Part shown: positions 59,889 through 64,000 of the stretch, one piece after another
Layout: each line of letters starts with the position of its first letter
Position numbering within the stretch: position 1 is the first letter of the stretch
Assembly: GCA_943788875.1 (NCBI GenBank)
Contig: CALSSA010000007.1
Coordinates: 62,001-126,000, forward strand
Length of the DNA: 64,000 nucleotides
Direction of reading: 5' to 3'
Origin: an uncultured Pseudomonadales bacterium
GTDB lineage: Bacteria > Pseudomonadota > Gammaproteobacteria > Pseudomonadales > Porticoccaceae
Translations under genes and position numbers: made by a program
The notes under the pieces: generated by a model
The model's input: the letters and a program-made list of their open reading frames with translations, nothing else
What the model was told of the DNA's origin: nothing
The model's database searches: none

Positions 59889-61639
59889 GAGTCCCCTCGC
59901 TTTTTCGATGCTTTCTGCACATCAGCAACAGTGCGATTAACATCCAACTGGTCTGGAGTCACCTGCAGCAAGCGCAGTGCATTGCCTGTGACATCAGAAA
60001 AAACCGGCGCTGCCACAAGGCCGCCAAAGTAATTGCCACCGCTGGGCTCATCTACAACCACTACGGTCACTAGACGCGGGTTATCCACCGGAGAGAGGCC
60101 GGCAAATATAGACATGTAGCGGCTGTCATCATAGCCACCAGTAGCCTTGGTTTTGTGCAGAGTGCCGGTCTTACCGCCGACAGAATAGCCATCAATCATC
60201 GCGCGCTTACCTGTACCTTTGGCACTGGTAGCAGTCTGTAACATATGGCGAATCTCTCTTACCCAGCGCTCATCAGCAACTCGCACAGCTTCCGGAGTTT
60301 CATCCACAGCCAACAACGACACCTCTCGACGCAAACCGTTATTGGCCAGCACCGCATAGGCACGCGCCATCTGCAACGAAGATACGCTGAGGCCATAACC
60401 AAAAGCAAAGGTCGCCTGAGTAACCGGATCCCAGTTTCTATAGCCGGGCAAATTCCCTGCAGTCTCTCCAGGGAATCCACTTCCCAGGCCTTCACCAAAA
60501 CCAACCCGCTCAAACAACCCGCGAGTCGCATCTGGATCCATCTGCAACGCCAGCTTGGTAGTACCAACCTGACTCGACTTAGTGAGGATCCCAGCCAGAT
60601 CCAGAGGACCGTAATTTTTGCTATCGACAAAAGTCTTGTAGGCCACTTTGTAATAGCCCGGACTGGTCTCAATAACAGTGTCAGGTTTAAACTTTCCGCT
60701 CTCCAATGCTGCCAGCAAAGTAAAGGGCTTAACGGTGGATCCTGGCTCCATCATATCGGTCATAGCGCGATTACGAACGGAGTCGCGGCGCAAATTAAGA
60801 CGATCATTGGGATTAAATGATGGCTGATTAGCCATGGCCAGCACTTCACCAGTGTCCACATCCAACACCACAACGGACCCTGACTTAGCCTGGTGCTTTT
60901 GCACAGAAGCCTTGAGGGCACGGTACGCCGCATACTGCACTCGCAGATCAATACTGAGGCGCAGAGACTCACCAGAGCGAGATGGTTTAGTTAGAGAAAT
61001 ATCCTTGATAATACGGCCAGCACGGTCCTTGACAACTTTCTTGGAGCCCGCCTCACCCGTTAGCCACTGATTGTAAGCAAGCTCCATCCCCTCCTGACCA
61101 TCATCATCAATATTGGTAAAACCAACCAGCTGAGCTGTGACTTCGCCAGCAGGATAAAAGCGCTTGTACTCTTGGACACCATCGACGCCAGGGACACCAA
61201 GCCTAAGAATTTTTTCAGCTTCAGTGCTCAGCAGATGCTTGGCCAAAACCATAAATGACTTATTTCGATAGCGCTTCAGGCGCGCCTTGAATTGTGCCAG
61301 GGGAATATTTAATGCCTGAGCCAGACGCGCCACATCACTGGCATCCGCCAGCTCATGAATATGCTGAGGATTGGCGGTTACTGTGGTCACAGGAATACTC
61401 ATGGCCAGTGGCTCACCGTTGCGATCGGTGATCAAACCTCTATAGGCAGGAATGACTTGATTGCGAATTGAGCGATCATCGCCCTGGGTTTGCAGAAAAT
61501 CAGCGCCCTTCTCTTCACTTGGCATAACCTGCAGCTCGGCTATTTTGGCAGCGACCACAAATGGCAGAGCGACCAGCACAACCATCACTAAATAGTAACG
61601 CCAGCGCGGTATGACTTTCTGTACCGATTTTTTGGCCAC
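59885..61639 (-). CDS. ftsI: Septal transpeptidase FtsI (PBP3)
   Basis: 584 residues. Membrane anchor at about 13-32; a PBP dimer/pedestal domain at about 60-220; transpeptidase domain with SxxK Ser301/Lys304 (GSTVKPF), the SxN box at 355-357 reading SSQ, and KTG at 490-492 (GGKTGTLHKT). The GTG start at 61639 follows AAGGGA at a long spacing. Cross-links septal wall with FtsW. The Asn to Gln change in the second motif is discussed as a finding. Confidence 0.95.
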   Translation of the reverse strand: MAKKSVQKVIPRWRYYLVMVVLVALPFVVAAKIAELQVMPSEEKGADFLQTQGDDRSIRNQVIPAYRGLITDRNGEPLAMSIPVTTVTANPQHIHELADASDVARLAQALNIPLAQFKARLKRYRNKSFMVLAKHLLSTEAEKILRLGVPGVDGVQEYKRFYPAGEVTAQLVGFTNIDDDGQEGMELAYNQWLTGEAGSKKVVKDRAGRIIKDISLTKPSRSGESLRLSIDLRVQYAAYRALKASVQKHQAKSGSVVVLDVDTGEVLAMANQPSFNPNDRLNLRRDSVRNRAMTDMMEPGSTVKPFTLLAALESGKFKPDTVIETSPGYYKVAYKTFVDSKNYGPLDLAGILTKSSQVGTTKLALQMDPDATRGLFERVGFGEGLGSGFPGETAGNLPGYRNWDPVTQATFAFGYGLSVSSLQMARAYAVLANNGLRREVSLLAVDETPEAVRVADERWVREIRHMLQTATSAKGTGKRAMIDGYSVGGKTGTLHKTKATGGYDDSRYMSIFAGLSPVDNPRLVTVVVVDEPSGGNYFGGLVAAPVFSDVTGNALRLLQVTPDQLDVNRTVADVQKASKKRGDS

Positions 61640-61716
61640 TGTGCTGCTTTTCCCTTATAAAGATAAATAGCAAAAATAATTACGAGCAACGCTCTTCAAT
61701 AAACTGCCGACTAAAT

Positions 61717-61992
61717 CTAATCAGGCCTAACCATTAATATTTCATCTGGCCGCGGGGTGCGCATCTTCAACTCTTGCACCGCCTTTGTCTCAATACGCTG
61801 CAGCGAACCCCATGCACTCTGCTCCAGTAGATACTTGCCGTAGTTCTCATCCATCTGACTAGCCTCACGCTCCAGCGCCATCAACTCTGCGTACTGCTGG
61901 CGACAAAGGTGACTCACCAGAGCCACAGAGATAGCGCTTACCAGCACCAAAATCCACAACAAACCCAACCTCAAGGTGCCAGCGGCAAACAA
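61717..61992 (-). CDS. ftsL: Cell division protein FtsL
   Basis: 91 residues, bitopic: hydrophobic helix at about 8-27 then a periplasmic coiled coil with heptads (ALEREASQMDENYGKYLLEQ), partner of FtsB and FtsQ. The start is TTG one base after the rsmH stop, and no ATG is available. Low sequence conservation is normal; position and topology identify it. Confidence 0.85.
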   Translation of the reverse strand: MFAAGTLRLGLLWILVLVSAISVALVSHLCRQQYAELMALEREASQMDENYGKYLLEQSAWGSLQRIETKAVQELKMRTPRPDEILMVRPD

Positions 61993-61993
61993 C

Positions 61994-62935
61994 TCAAGCC
62001 ACTCTTTCAGCTATGCGCATCACCGCACTGCGCGATCTGATATTGCCATCAACCTCAGATACAGCAGGTTTAATTGCCTTGCCAACCTTAACCAAACGCA
62101 CACCGCGCTCTACATCCCTGACCGGCAGATTCTTCGGCAACTTAATACCCTGCTCCTGATCGCGAATAAAGCGTTTAACTCGCCGATCTTCGAGAGAATG
62201 GAAACTGATAACCACCAGACGACCACCTACTTTTAAAGTATCAATAACCTGGGCTAGCAGCTCTTCAAGATCTTCCAGTTCGCGATTAATAAATATTCTG
62301 ATCGCCTGAAATGCCTTGGTTGCCGGATGCCTGCCGCGCTCCCAGGCTGGATGGGCCGCAGCCAGAATTCTCGCCAGCTGAACAGTGCCTGTAATTGGCG
62401 CCTTAACCCGCTCCTTAACCACCGCACTAGCCATGCGTCGAGCAAAGCGCTCTTCGCCATATTCCTTAATCACCCGAGCAATGTCCTGCTCATCAGCCGT
62501 CGCAATCCATTCAGCTGCCGACAGCCCTCGGCTAGTATCCATGCGCATATCCAATGGCCCATCGCGCATAAAACTAAACCCTCGCTCCGCTTGATCCAGC
62601 TGGGGGGAGGACACACCTAGATCAAGCAGCACGCCCGATATCTCACCGGTCTTACCCATATCAGCCGCAACATTCTTCAAATCTGCAAAGCTGCCATGAA
62701 ACAACTGCAATCTGCCATCTTCAGCAAATCGCTCCTGACCCACCGCAATAGCCTGAGGGTCTTTATCGATCGCCAGCACCGAACCCTGATCTGACAATCT
62801 ACCCAGTAGCTCTGCCGCATGCCCGCCGCGACCGAAGGTGCCATCAACATAAAAACCATCGGCATCTGTCACCAACGCATCAACTGCCTCATGCAGCAAC
62901 ACTGTTGTATGCGCAGTCTGTTCAGCATTGCTCAT
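61994..62935 (-). CDS. rsmH: 16S rRNA (cytosine1402-N4)-methyltransferase RsmH
   Basis: 313 residues (formerly MraW). SAM motif [15 protein letters not shown] is at about 30-44; [19 protein letters not shown] and [12 protein letters not shown] are further family blocks. It methylates C1402 at the ribosome P site. It follows mraZ by 9 bp. Confidence 0.97.
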   Translation of the reverse strand: MSNAEQTAHTTVLLHEAVDALVTDADGFYVDGTFGRGGHAAELLGRLSDQGSVLAIDKDPQAIAVGQERFAEDGRLQLFHGSFADLKNVAADMGKTGEISGVLLDLGVSSPQLDQAERGFSFMRDGPLDMRMDTSRGLSAAEWIATADEQDIARVIKEYGEERFARRMASAVVKERVKAPITGTVQLARILAAAHPAWERGRHPATKAFQAIRIFINRELEDLEELLAQVIDTLKVGGRLVVISFHSLEDRRVKRFIRDQEQGIKLPKNLPVRDVERGVRLVKVGKAIKPAVSEVDGNIRSRSAVMRIAERVA

Positions 62936-62944
62936 GCAGACCCC

Positions 62945-63412
62945 TTACCAAGATAGGTTTTTAAGCGCATCGGACATATTGTCTTTATCAACCAACATGC
63001 TGCGATAATTTTCCTGAGACTTCTCTCGCTCAGTATTCCAGTTATCTTCTGACCAAATTTCCAGACGCTGGGTGCGGCCTACCAGTACCAGCTTTTTCTC
63101 AAGTTCGGCGTAACCGCGCAATTCTGTGGGGATTAATATCCTGCCGCTGCCATCTACCTGAAGATCTTTCGCCTGACCCACGACAAAACGACTGAGCATT
63201 TCACCCAACTCGTCCATTGCCGGCAGTGAGGCGACCTTTTCTTCGAATTTTTTCCATTCCGGAAGCGGAGAAAGCGTCAAACAGGTAGACTTCATATCTA
63301 TGGTGATAACCAGGTCGTTGGAGCAAATATCTTCGAGCAGGGCACGGTAGCGAGTCGGAATTGCCATCCGGCCCTTAGTATCCATATTGATTGGATCGCT
63401 ACCTCTAAACAC
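62945..63412 (-). CDS. mraZ: Transcriptional regulator MraZ
   Basis: 155 residues with two SpoVT-AbrB-type domains; NMDTKGRMAIPTRYR and LQVDGSGRILIPTELR are the repeated motifs. It binds repeats upstream of its own operon and represses dcw transcription in E. coli. The start is GTG, with AAAGGGG six bases before it. First gene of the dcw cluster. Confidence 0.96.
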   Translation of the reverse strand: MFRGSDPINMDTKGRMAIPTRYRALLEDICSNDLVITIDMKSTCLTLSPLPEWKKFEEKVASLPAMDELGEMLSRFVVGQAKDLQVDGSGRILIPTELRGYAELEKKLVLVGRTQRLEIWSEDNWNTEREKSQENYRSMLVDKDNMSDALKNLSW

Positions 63413-63442
63413 TTTTACCCCTTTTGCTCCACTTCAAAGCCT

Positions 63443-63472
63443 AAATACGCCACTTTTCGCCACTTTTACCCA
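63443..63472 (-). promoter_or_regulatory. Three MraZ-box direct repeats
   Basis: On the minus strand, three consecutive 10-bp units begin TGGGTAAAAG, TGGCGAAAAG and TGGCGTATTT, each with TGG at 10-bp spacing, the arrangement bound by MraZ. Two looser units follow toward the gene. They lie directly downstream of the -10 box, between promoter and mraZ. Confidence 0.75.
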
Positions 63473-63481
63473 TCTATGCAG

Positions 63482-63508
63482 ATTATGGTGATAGCGGGTC
63501 AATGTCAA
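63482..63508 (-). promoter_or_regulatory. Sigma70-like promoter of the dcw cluster
   Basis: TTGACA (63503-63508) and CATAAT (63482-63487) on the minus strand, spacer 15 bp. Transcription would start near 63475, just at the MraZ boxes. Confidence 0.6.
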
Positions 63509-63742
63509 TGCCGGGGGAATACTAAAAAAGTGAATAAAATCAGCAAGTTCCGAGAATATTTAAACTTTGCTTCAGGGCGCCGAAAAAGCGGGAAATAATT
63601 CACAATATAAAACATAGCAGTAAGGCTACAAGTTAAAGTAACTTCTAGCTTTAAGCGGTTTTAAGAACAATTAATTTATTTTTTAGTGCACTTTAGATCA
63701 AAAAGAAATAAAAAAAACAGAGCTCTTCACAGAGCAAAAAAC

Positions 63743-63776
63743 AAAAAGGACCAGCGATTTCTCGCCAGTCCTCTTC
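63743..63776 (-). terminator. Terminator of rnpB
   Basis: AGGAC-TG-GCGA, GAAA loop, TCGC-TG-GTCCT with a central 2-base mismatch, followed on the minus strand by TTTTTG. It lies just after the 3' end of rnpB. Confidence 0.8.
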
Positions 63777-63794
63777 GAATTACAACAATAACTG

Positions 63795-64000
<206 letters not shown>

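Larger units (their letters stand above)
63413..63794. other. Intergenic region between mraZ and rnpB
   Basis: 380 bp. It holds the mraZ promoter and boxes (63443-63508) and the rnpB terminator (63743-63776). The AT-rich middle (about 63520-63720) contains no gene I can support. Confidence 0.6.

Overview
The window looks like a chromosomal segment of a marine-type gammaproteobacterium. Gene order in two blocks matches the Pseudomonas/Cellvibrio side of the class: DUF1631-ampD-ampE next to nadC and pilA-pilB-pilC-pilD-coaE-yacG, and rnpB followed by a complete mraZ-to-lpxC division and cell-wall (dcw) cluster that continues into an M23 peptidase, secA and argJ. MurE carries the DNPR motif of meso-diaminopimelate ligases. 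LpxC, an OmpA-type porin and type IV pilus genes indicate a Gram-negative cell. A SAR92/Porticoccaceae-like marine lineage is my guess only; no rRNA is present to fix it.

Layout. 1-7.1 kb: the 3' end of comM, a potassium channel, two exporters, a PIG3-type quinone reductase, a SUI1-like factor, an S9 peptidase, greB and a truncated haemoglobin. 7.2-12.4 kb is the one accessory-looking stretch: pdxH and a short-chain dehydrogenase, then the right end of an IS3-family element fused to a beheaded HigB-type toxin gene, and three separate antitoxin-type HTH genes with no intact toxin, interspersed with a phosphatase, a DinB-fold protein and an OsmC protein. 12.6-30.9 kb is housekeeping: deaD, yqcC-dinG, an acyltransferase, pyrB, sbcB, an OmpA-family protein, an iron-sulfur fumarase coupled to an unknown coiled-coil protein, a PuuD-type membrane protein, groESL behind a heat-shock promoter, fxsA, an alkyltransferase-like protein and the ampG/ampE/ampD muropeptide-recycling genes. 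31-39.8 kb: a DUF1631 protein with a hexapeptide repeat, nadC and pilA (both frame-disrupted), then pilB-pilC-pilD-coaE-yacG. 40-63.4 kb: mutT, argJ, secA, M23 peptidase and lpxC-to-mraZ, all on the minus strand and tightly overlapping. The window ends inside rnpB.

The dcw genes make lipid II (murE, murF, mraY, murD, murG, murC, ddlB) and the divisome that uses it (ftsL, ftsI, ftsW, ftsQ, ftsA, ftsZ). Upstream of mraZ there is a sigma70-like promoter followed by three 10-bp direct repeats fitting MraZ boxes. AmpG, AmpD and AmpE recycle the same wall. PilB, PilC, PilD and PilA form the type IV pilus core, and pilA has a good sigma54 promoter.

I found no CRISPR array, prophage, defence island or clearly new system. 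The observations most worth checking are a 0.7-kb patch carrying at least six single-base indels that break nadC and pilA, and the group of toxin-less antitoxins around the IS remnant. Several start codons differ from the longest open frame because a ribosome binding site decides them.
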